Positions 25,901 through 37,900 of a stretch of 64,000 nucleotides of DNA are shown here, piece after piece; position 1 is the first letter of the stretch, and each line of letters starts with the position of its first letter. Under the pieces are notes generated by a model, which was not told the DNA's origin, did not search any database, and worked only from the letters and a program-made list of their open reading frames with translations. The stretch is taken from assembly GCA_900708905.1 (NCBI GenBank), contig CAADRB010000048.1:145925-209924 (forward strand), in the 5' to 3' direction. The position numbers were made by a program, and so were the translations under genes. The DNA is from Hymenolepis diminuta. Taxonomy: Eukaryota > Platyhelminthes > Cestoda > Cyclophyllidea > Hymenolepididae.

Positions 25901-28900
25901 TTCAATTCTATCAGGAAGTTTATGGTGTATAACGATATGGACGAACTATTTCAGGAAACTACGCTGATAGCTAGGATGTTCGCATGAGGGTAAGCCTACA
26001 CTTGCCTATGATTCAAAGCACTTTGTTGAATCGTATAAATTCAAATCTTGTGTTTCCTTTTTTTAATCTCGATAAATATTTTTCGTTTCAGATAAAGAGA
26101 AAGAGGTGACAATACATGAATATACAAACAAGGGTGCTTCAATAATTTCGTGTTTAAAAGCAGTTGATTTCAGACCAAAAGAACCTGGTGACTTGAGATA
26201 CACCCCATAATATAAAGGAGGGAAGGTGAATCTATTTATCGAAGAAAAACAGGTATCGGCTTGTAGCGGATACTACATAAATAAGTCCTTGGCTAAACCT
26301 TAGAAGTCCAACTACCTGCAGACAAGTACAACTTGCCTCCATCAGAGTCTCTAATAGCAAGTTATTCCAAAAATTAGTTAAGCTACGTCCAAAGTAGAGA
26401 GGACGCAGTAGGTATCATGTGGAGAGACTTTCGTCGAAACATACCTAGTAATTGAATCCAATTAACTCTACGCTGAACGAATATTGAGCACTGATTGGCG
26501 CTGATTTAAAGTTCACTTGTCTCCCTTTTAAGTAGACAATTTTTCTATGTCATACCTATTAAGTAAGAAATTTCGACCGTAGACAAGAGTCTGGTATGGT
26601 GATAATGCACTGAATTATACCAAAGAATCTACATTTAAACCATTATTGTAGTGAAGTGGAATAATTTTTCGACGTCTTGGCATTAAGTCTAGACAGGACT
26701 GATGGGCAAAGTCATTAATTTAGAGGTGCTCTAAATTTAACCTCTCGTTTAATAAACGTCCTTACTAATTGTTTATAATTGTAGCTGTTAGAGAAATAAG
26801 TTGTCTTGGGCCGAATGCATCCGTGGAATCTTAATTTTTTTTCAAAGTCTGAAACGTTTATAGTGGAGGAAAAGGAGATATTATCTGACACAAAACTGAT
26901 TTTATAGTTGCGCGTGATCAACTGAACTCGTGTTTGTTACTGACGTCCAGTTCTCATTTGTTTACTAATCATTGTGTTCTACACGTCCCATTAACTACCT
27001 CCAGTGTGAAATTTTTGGATAAAATTCGTTGGCAATTGTACGCAACGTTTTTTAAGTCATGATAAAGCACGAAATTGTGAATAGAAGTATAATTGTGAAA
27101 ATTTCACACGCTGATTGGTTACACTGATGACCTATTGGATATTGTAAAAACACTTACTTTGTGCTCACAAACTGATCAGCGTTTGAACTATCATATCACA
27201 AAATGGTGTATCGAATTAATAAACATATATTTATATATTTATAATGCTTCAATTATGTGGATTAACACTGCTAAAAAGACCGAGTGATGTAAATGCAAAA
27301 AAGCTACTGAAAGCGAGATGAGGCATTTTGACAAGCAGTGCCGTAGAAGAAGGGAAGAAATGCCCCTCATGTTTATACATTTCGATTTATTTTATTATAT
27401 TCAACTTCACTAAAAATGCCAGAAATTATTCATTAACTAAAGATAATTACATAAATAAAATTCTTAATGCTAAAAATTGTGATCCAATGAACTCCAGGAA
27501 GTCGCACAAATGGTGAATTATATTAAACAGGAAGTCTGCTGAAATCACAATCAAATCAGGTATAATCTTTCAGTAAGAACGTGTAAAAAAAGAGAAATTA
27601 TTCAAACATATTACTGAATTCAGTAAAGTTTTGCAAAATTGTAGCGACTAGTATCAATACTGATTGATTAGAGAAGATTTACCAGAGCTTTATCAATTGG
27701 ATATCATCATGGATTCTTGGCAGTTATGAAGAAAATATTATATACCCCCTAAGATGTCAGTAAAAGAATTGTATTTGAAACTCTAAACGACTGAATATAA
27801 ACTTAATGATCTCTCAAAAAAGACTAAATGTTGTTAATGTGAACTGATAAGCGGTTCTAGAAAGCAAACCCTGTCCCCTGGCCCAACTTCCAATCAAATT
27901 AGCATGTATTAATAATTTTAGATAAAAAATTCAATTTTTCTTGAAAAGAATACATAATAGATAAACCGTAAAAGGTTAAAACTCACTCAGTTTTTAAAAT
28001 GACCGGGACATTTTTAGAGATATCCGCTGAAACGTCAGTGGTTTTCTTTGGCGAAGTGCCCTTTAAAGGTGTGGGCGAAGAAGGAGAAACTTTTGTAAGG
28101 CTCATGGATTTCAAGACTTCTACAGTTATTAGAACAGAATTCTCATTCTTCTTCCCTGAAAGAGATTGATCCGTGAAAGATACATTTCGCCGGGGAGATT
28201 TTGGAGGTATGGGCGGTGGAGATCGAAGTCTATGTCGACGCTCCTTTTCGTTGATTAGATCAAAGAGGGTAATCCGTCGAGGCTCTGTTTGCGGAGCTGA
28301 TCCTAACTGCTCCTTTTCGGCATATTTTACTTCTTTCAAAGCATGGAGCAAGTTACTTGGGCCAGTCATTTTCGGTTCTTCGAGTTCGTAAATCTAATAG
28401 AAAAGAACATTTACCAATAGAAGATGTTTAAAATGTAACTTTATTACTTTGGAAAAAAAGAGAAAAATGAAATTTTGAAGAAAAACTGTCAACGGAAGGC
28501 TTTTTCACCGCTAAGCTTACTTCAACGACAGCAGTAAGATGACATTTAATTCGGACTCTGTATAATACGTACAGAGAGTGGTTAAATCGGTGAAATCTTC
28601 AAATATGAATGATCATTAAAGGTCAAACTGATGTTGGACTGATGACGGGTTAGTAGATTTATCTAGTCAAGACGTCAAATGCAGAATTCGAGGACCTAGT
28701 TTCAGCGATAAGGATGACATGATGTGTGCATTGTCTATTTCGGTGTCCCAATCCAGGTAGTCCTTACATTACGCGGCATAACTGCTTGAGTTATTTGACC
28801 CTCAAGATCCAGATTAAATGTCCACAAAATCTTAGAATACATTATTAAAGGAATGCATTACAATGTAATGGACATCTATTTCTTGTGGACTCTAATCTGT

Positions 28901-31900
28901 TAATAAAAGGAAACGTTCAGAATATCCAATCACTTTCTTACTATATTCCTAGTTATTGATTTTAATATTAAATTGATCTTCGTTCAACCTTTCGATTGGG
29001 GACATTTGATGTTAGTTTGATAAACAGAGTGTATCATATTCTTCCGACGCATAATATTTACGAAATTCCTTCTTTATCTAGATGCATAATACGGGAATGA
29101 AAATTTTCCCTAAAAGCGAACATGCAATTTCTTTTTCCTAGAATAAATGTCAAGTAAGTACTACTTCAAACCACGGAATTTTCTGAAAGAACAGAGATAC
29201 CAACGAAGGTTTAACTCCCACGGAGTAAATAAACAGTTCTGTCTTATAATCTGGTGTTTTCTCGAAGGAAACGCTGTTCTACATTTGTCAATCAGAAAGT
29301 CATTGATCAGAATTTGTACTTTTGTATCCGTTGAATTCAATGGATATAAAGCTGGAACAAAATATGAAATATAAACACTTCCGTTAACTAAAAAAACCGC
29401 CTTGATTTGAGAAGACAACTTATTAAAATAAAGATTTAACAGAATCTTATTTGATTAAAAGAGAATTAAGGTCAAATTATCCGGTTGCTAAGTCGGAATA
29501 ATGTATTACAAAGAAATGAAATGCCACAGGCTTCTTGGAGTTGAGCGGAGAAGAAAACCCCGAATCCCATGGACAAGATCTCCCTACTCTATTACAAAAC
29601 TATTTCCTTACATCTACAGCAATGCGGCCGGTGTCCGAATGGTATGACTTGTTCTATTTTAATAAATTAATGAACTTATTATTTTAATACTCGATATCAA
29701 TAACATATTATCTGAAGAATAAATTAATGATTAAGTTAAAAAAGCAATGCTTTCCAGGAAGTGCATTTTGAAACTAAATGCCCGGTTCAACAAATGTGGC
29801 GTTTGAAGTTATTACTGATAAAATGTTAAATAAAATGAGCAGATAATGCTGAATTAAAATATAAATATCGAAAAACAAATAGTCATTATTAAATTATGTT
29901 AATAATAGTGATAAAAATAGTTAAGAAGAAGCATTTTCGTCGAAAGTTTACTTAAACGAATAATCACAAGATTGACAATTTTAAATAGAACACTTTTATG
30001 ATGGATGGGCCTACCGATAGCAATGCAAACCAAATCGCGCTCGCGGATGAAATAACATAAATAGTCAAGGTCTAATGCGATCATTTCAGTTTCATAAACC
30101 AATCATTGGGTCTACGTCTGTCATTGGGCAGCTTGTGCCTTTGTCTTTGTGTCTTGCTTAAATCTCGCCGGTTCTAATTGTTTAAAATTTAATACAAACT
30201 TTAAGGTGGTAATAGAGATTTAAAATGGCAATTATTTTTTTTCATTTATTGAGTCAGCACACACATTGTTCTGATCGGAATGTGCACGGTATATTGATTT
30301 CGGGAAGTGATGAAATAAGCTTAGTCCATCGAGTCCGGTGTTATTTCTTGGCTCTTGTGCATGTGATCTAAATCCAGCGTGTAATTTACTGGTGACTAAT
30401 AGTTCATACTTATTTACATTAAAGTACTATGTGCCTGTTTTGTGTGAAATTAAAACAGAGCCAGTTTACACGATTCTATTTCTGATCACTTCCCACCGCG
30501 AAATTTTTCATGAACAGAAAGAAGGGATATTGAAGATTACACTTTATCACCCCTCAGATCTCAATTAACCGGCACCATTGGGCACCCACATCGCAATATG
30601 TTCACTGAAATTTATTGATCTCATGCCCTCCAGTCCGAAATTCGTGCATTCTGACCATTATGCCACCAGATCATATGAGTTTGGGGTCAATTTTTTCAAA
30701 TGCCGATTCAGTTAGGGCACATTCCCATAAAATTTACATAAAAATTTGGCTAGCGTTTAGAATTGCGATCATTAACTCCCCAATCCTATTAAGGAAGGTA
30801 TTAACAACGTCTGACTTGCTTGAAGGAAATTTATTCTAAAGTGGCTCCTGTGACGCTGAATTTCCACATTACTTTGTGTGCATCGATGAGCGTCGATCTC
30901 GTGACCTCTTACTTAGCAGACGTGCACTTTAACCCCTGCGCTATTAGTCACTCTCATAGTCTGTGCGTTTTCAGACACGCACATTTCCGCTAAATTACTT
31001 GCGCAAAACTATTTGTTAATCGTTTAGAAATAATTCCCTTTTTCCACGAAACATATTTCGATCTGATTACAAAGATATGTGGCATCTGTCAAAAATAAAA
31101 TAGATATGGGGTCAATGGAGCGAGTTAAACCAAATTTCGGAAAAACATTAAGAAATCGATGTCACGATTCTGCATAAACATAAGTATTATGAATACTACA
31201 GGTCAGACCACAGCAAAAGGAGGTTACATTTGAACAACTCAACGATAAATAGAGTACTTAATAAAATCAATGTTATTCATTAATATAAATAGCGTCGTTA
31301 AAACAATATCAGTTAACAATATAAATCAAAGTGCAGGTGATATTTGGTTTTCGTGTCGAAGCGAATTTACCGTGCAAATAATTTATGATGAAATACATAA
31401 ATAAATGAACCGCTTTTCAAATTTATGACAATTTAACCCCTTAAAATCGGAAAACTTACTCCGTTTCTTTGTTTCAGCACCTCAGCAAGAGTTTTTGGTT
31501 TCGTCTCCACAACAGAATCATCATCTTTCTCTGAGTCCTCATCGTCAGTCTTAACAGATCGAATATTCTTTCGTTGAATATGCGGTGCAAGAAGCTCTCG
31601 TCTCACCGGCGCAGTCAATCCAGTGAACCGCCTTCTGGCCCCAAAGTGAAGTGTTGCTTTCGGTGTCACTTCTCCGGGTGGGCGTGGAGATACTTTTGGG
31701 GTGATATCTGTATCAATTCGAACTCTAGCCTCACCTGAGTTACTTCGACTATGATTAGGAAGAATTTTATATGAATTTCGAGAGCTCTCTGTTCGTCGAA
31801 CAGGAGTAGTTATTTGTTGAGGCAGTCGCCAAACCTTCCCGGTAATCTCGTAGTCACTTTCTGGAGTGCTGAATGAAACTTGGGGCTGTTGACGATTTCT

Positions 31901-34900
31901 TATTCGAACGGGGTTTGGTGTAAGAATGGGAGTGGTAGAGATGTGGTGTTGTTTGAAGGAATTGTAAGGAGAGGGTTCTAGGCTTCTCGATCGGAAACCA
32001 TCTAAAGAGAACATGAAATTTATGTTTAAATTTGTTCATTATTATATATGGGCTACTTTGTTTTAGTAATTAAACGGAACCATCATATTCTAGGGTGAAC
32101 TTTTAGAGCTTAATATACTGAATTTCCTTTTTCAGGCACAATTTTTCATGAAAAATGCGTAACAGTTTCGAAGCAGCACCATCTCGACAGTAAAGTTGTC
32201 TTAGAAATGGGAATAATTTATGATTACAGGTATCTCCCGGCCAAAATTAAAGTTCTTTATAAAGAACAATAGGATAGAAAGCCTTTTTAATCAGAAAATT
32301 AAGAGTTGATCAAGAGTACATTGGAAGAGTGTGAAGGAATAATAGAGAAGGTAAGAGAGAACCACAAAGGTGGAGTAAGACGAGGAATTGGGAATGGGAA
32401 GGAAATAGAACAAACATAAGTGCTGGGTGAGTGCAACCTGAGTTGTGACAAAAGAGTGAATTAGAGCTCCACGGGGAAGTTGACGATTAGAACAGCTCAA
32501 AATTAAGCATCATACTATAAACTGTTCAAAACTTATGGAGAAAGGAGGGTATCAGGATAAAACTCCAACATAATAGTGAATTGATGGGCGACGCAATATT
32601 TTCAAAGCCAAAGAAATAGAAATTGCTTCTTTCTAAAATGTGACTCAATTTTGCATAAATTATCTAGAACAGCATTTTGTTTTAAACTAAATTCTTTTGA
32701 TTTTCTGATCTATTTATCGATAAAGATTATAAGATACAAAATTACAAGTTGAATTGATGATCTAAAGGACAGGAAAAAGTGCTACTTTTAATTCGCCTGC
32801 TTGGAGAAGTATTAATATCACTTAAGTGGAAGGAAAGTATTTTAGAGTCTCTCCTTTGGGCAACTCGCATTCTGTCATTCCTACCATCCAGAATAAACCG
32901 GTAGGATTGGCCACTCAAATCACTGGATGTGCGCCGAAGAACATCAAGTTCATGACCTCTGGCCTAGCAGACATGCATGTCAACCACTGCAGCTGACTAC
33001 AAGGAAACATTTTGAAACCATCGACAAGCATAAATTGAAATGTCCAATTTCTTTAGTACATTGAATGACCGCAATTTCAGATCAGAAACCACATATTTTA
33101 AACAAAACTCAGCATTTTTAATAATATTGGCCAAGATACAATCATCGCCTTTACCGTTTACCTTCATGTGATGTTGATCTACCGTAATCACTGCATGACA
33201 GTAAATATTTATGTGTACTTAATGTTTACCAATATGTATTCGGTTTTCATTTTTGAGCATATAAAATGATCTGCTTTACTGCAATTTCATCCAATCGCTT
33301 TGAACAGGAGCCGAGTCATTTACATGGCCGTTTGAAATGCCACATTTATTCACTCTTTTATTGTAGGTTTATCATAATACAATTGGATTAAATTAGATGC
33401 TCATTGGTTTTCCCCTATCCCTTGAAGGACGATTTCTAGCCAGAAATAATTAAAAATTGTAAATTTTCTGTATGCCGTATTTGATAAATCTGGTGGAGCC
33501 ACACCTTCAAGAGGACGAAAAGGGAATATATTCACTCACAGTTTATCTGTGGAAAACGTTAAATGTCACATAGAGTGCATCGGAACTTGAAATATCCCTG
33601 GACCGCTTCATGCATTTTATTGTTTAAATCAGTATCTTTCCATCTGAAAATTAATTGGTCAGTCCTAATTGAATTGTTATTGGATAATATGATGGAACAA
33701 CCTGACAAACTTTATTAGATCTAGAATTAATATACTACTGACTCGTAATTTAACAACTAAGTATTGAGTAGTAAGTATAATTTTCTAACACTGAGTGATA
33801 ATAAAGTATTTGAATAAATTTAAGGAACTTCTTAAACTAAAATATTTTTTTAAATTAATAACTTTAAATTAACTTGATCAAAGAAAGAACTCATTAAACT
33901 AGTCAAAATATCGATTATTCTACGTTGAAGTAAATTAAAACAAATGCAAAATATGCAAATGTTTGACACGCCGGGGGCAGGTAATATTTTAAAATGCGTA
34001 CAAAAGAGTTCTTTTTTTCTTTTCGTGCAAAATTTTGTAGAGGATCGTTGGTAAAGGTCTGCTTTATAAAAACAGACATTTTATTACCTTTTTGGCTAAT
34101 GCTAGACGAAATGGCATTTTCATATCCCCCATGGCATTTTAAGTGGAACCTATATTTTAAAAAGCTTATATCTATCATGGTAAACTAACTTTATTACATG
34201 TAATTTTGATTTTATTCCAAGAAAATAAGTATAAATTTGGTGGGGTAAACAAGTGAATTTCGAAATGAATTCGATATATCATGGCGTCAAGGACTTGAAC
34301 TTCCACGGGGGTGGAATGGAAACGGAATATTTCTAGAAACTTGGGTTACACTTTCTCGAAAGTATCTAATCAATTAAAAAACTCAGTCGCCCTATTAAAA
34401 CCTTGAGATTTTGAAGTTAGTTTTTGAAAATTAACACGAATTGTAAATAATATTTATTTATTTAGATCTTGGAAATATTCGTGACTTGCGATTTTCTTAT
34501 CTTCAGCAAACCGGCTGTCACCTTTTAACATACTGAAAAAAAAAATATTTTATCAAGTAAATCGATTAAAACTCTCGAGAGGAAAGTCGAGTCAGTACAA
34601 AATAACAAGAACATTAGAAAAGTAATTTCATTTTTACATTTGTATGAGAAGAATTAGTCAAGGTTCAATTAATTTTGACTATGAACGAGAACTTATTCGA
34701 AAGGACAATCAATTTATACATTTAGGTTAAACTTGCTCGCTGTAATAGTTTGTATTACCCGCGGAGGCTATCTCATAGATCTGTTCAGTTTATGCATCGG
34801 GCGCCAACTGACGTGTTCTTCTATCCTAACAACAAACAAAGGCTGCAGAGTCGGCCAACCACCTTATGATACCTCATTTGGCCTATTCTTGCTCAGTACT

Positions 34901-37900
34901 AACACCTCCCCTTTCCTCCCAGTTCCTATTCCAACTGATTCCTCCTTTTCCCTCTCATTCATTCATAGTTGCCCACCAAGCGTTTGTTCAACCCCAACCC
35001 TCGACTCTCTCACTCGTTAAAGACTGCTCATTCCGGTTAGTCTTAGGAAGCCCATTAGGAGAATATCTTGCCTAATGGGGTTTGATTATTCAAGTAACTC
35101 TAGGATTGGAGGCATTCTAAATTTAACTTCTTCTTTATGAATTTTGTTATCAAGGTGATATCTCACAAGTGTTGCATTATAAAAAGATATTTCTTTTATG
35201 TTCGCTGTGTATTCACATCTGGTCATTCTTTTTTGGTTGGAATGCTGGTCTAATTATATTCTGTGAAATGTTAGAACTGGAATTTTAAAAATAGTGGAAA
35301 AATTTTTGACAAAATATTTTGCGTTTTGCTAAACCAAAAAAACAAATGATTAACTACAAGTTAATTTAGAGCTGGGATTTAGTTTTAATGAACAGATACC
35401 GATTTTGAGCTGAATTTCTCCTGAATTTATTTGATGACAACCGTATGACTCAAGTGAAGCAAGGAAACGCTTCAAGAAGAATCTCTTCTTGAAGCTAATA
35501 TGAACAAAAAGGAGACAACAAAACAAAAATAATGCAAAAGTACGCAAATAAGTCTTGTTGACCACGAGACACTTCTTCATTCCATAATCGGATCGATTTA
35601 TCGGGATCATCAGATTCCGAGATTTTGTTTTTATTTACAAAGGGTAAACAACTTTGTGCGCAATTTTTATTACTAAAGTAGGAAATAAGTAGGTAAACTT
35701 TGTTAATTAGAAAGGAGGTGTAATTAAATGTCACATTTATTTTAAGGTGCACTTATTCTTTACATACCGAATAATAAAATTTTGCGGAGGAGTAATAGTT
35801 TAATGACTCGGCAATGAAAATTTCCATAAAAGGGCAGTAATTTGGGCGAAAAATATCAAATAAAGAAGAGAAAGATAAAACTTTACTTGTGCGTTTTTTT
35901 CTATATTTTGTGCTACAGTATCATTTATCCGCACTCGTTGAGCGGTTGAACGTATGAAAGAAACTTTAAATGTTCATATTTCAGGATTTATTTTGAGAAA
36001 CATTATTAAAACAAAAGCATTCACGGCAATAAAAAGCGATTACTGGATTTTAATTTGGTGAATTAAAATTAATTTCCTAAAAGTAGGCCAATTTTGCTTC
36101 ACTCGTCTGTTTTGATCCTTCCAAATGGGAAACGTTCTTCAGCAGTAGATAAGTAGAAGAACAAAATGCCTCTTTATTGAAGGCGGACGATTTAGATATT
36201 TTTTTGCACTGTGTTCTCCTAGAGGTACAACATAATTATCCCTTCTTAATAAAAATATTGGGAAAACTACTCATTTCTATAAAAAACGGATCAGGATCAC
36301 ACGATAAATTGGACATGAAAAGATTTTCTAACAAACATGCTACCGATTTTTGTTTGGACCTCATTCACGTATTTTATATATTCTTCATTAATATTGTAGG
36401 TTTAAATATACATTTTATACAATAAAATAAAAAAATTATGCGGAATCAAATATTTAGGAGCTGGGAGTGCTTGTTTGTCACTAGGATGATTGGTTATAAG
36501 TGGAATCATGACCATTTTGCCGGAGCTTATTGCTAAGCCTATCAAATACCTATGGAGGCTGAATCGGTCTTTTGAAGCAAGACTTGCCCTTCTCAATTTT
36601 TAATAGCAATACACTTATTTCATATCGTCAATTGGAACTTCTAACTATTACCTAATCAATAAATATCGACTCCTGACATCTTTTCTTTATCGACGGGACT
36701 TCCAGTCCTATTAGTAAGCTTCAACACCCAGATTACCTACCCATCTCCTATCTCACCCTCTGCAACTTCTCTTGCCGGCTTCTATATATGGCTCCCCATA
36801 AACTTCCTGCCTTTATAGTCCTCTTTCACCTTTCTGATATTTCTGACAAAAGTAATTTTCTTTCTAAGTCATTCACCCTCATCCTAGAATTTAGTAGCCC
36901 CAAAATTGGTAATTCTAGAGAGATCGAAATATTTTCGTTTAATTTGATGAAAATTCGCTTATGCTTCATGGATATCAAGTACCTACTGCAAAGGAGACAA
37001 GCGGGCTTTAGAGATTCATAAAAATCTCTGTTAATGACAACCGGTTTTAAGAGCTTATTTTTATTCCGATGTTAAAACAGTTGGTTACTATAAAAAGGGC
37101 ATTTTATTCATAAAAGAAATTTATGCAATTTTGATACCAAACGAGTTCTTGGCGAGTTTGAATTCTTGCAGCAACCGAGGAAATTAAAGCTCCATATTTG
37201 GTCTCCTGTCGAAAATTTTTTGAAAACACCAATTTTTGAACTAATTCTTCAAAATTCGCAAATTTTTACAATGCGTAATTAATTTTTCATTATAATTTAT
37301 TGATTTTTTGTTAAACATAATCAGAATTACTCACAAATATTTATTAGTAGTCTCGTTTTGAAGAATATAAATTATTCAAATAATTTTACCCAAGCGAGCA
37401 TGACCGTTCACACTCCACATTGGAATAAGTAATTAATGAAAAATCCATTAAATTAAAATAAACTTTAATAATATTTATTTCATATTAAAATATCACATTT
37501 CAGTACCAATAATAAAGTTAAAATCAATAGATATTTAATATATGAATTTTAAAATATTTCTGAGATTATTTTAATACTCTCAAGAAGTACCGCATTTTTA
37601 GTTATATATCAAAGATATTATTTCAATTTCTAATTTAATTTATTTAATTCAAATAAAATTTAATAAAAATTATATCTGAAGTGTGGTAGTAAATTATTTT
37701 CAAAAAAAGTCATTTAGAATCTTCTTATGCTTTGTTTAATTTCAGAGGTAGTTATATTCCAGAGACAACCAGAAGTTAAAATGAATAGTTGATCACATTT
37801 CGTGTTAGAAATTTTGTTGCGATCCCAAAAGAATTTATACCTCAGGTCGCTAACCAGGTCGTGGAAAGCGTAACTGCATCAATTTAAATTTGAATATAAT

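Noticed and set aside
28173..28391. Plus-strand Gly/Arg-rich frame
   Set aside because: Antisense shadow of RIN-like exon 3.
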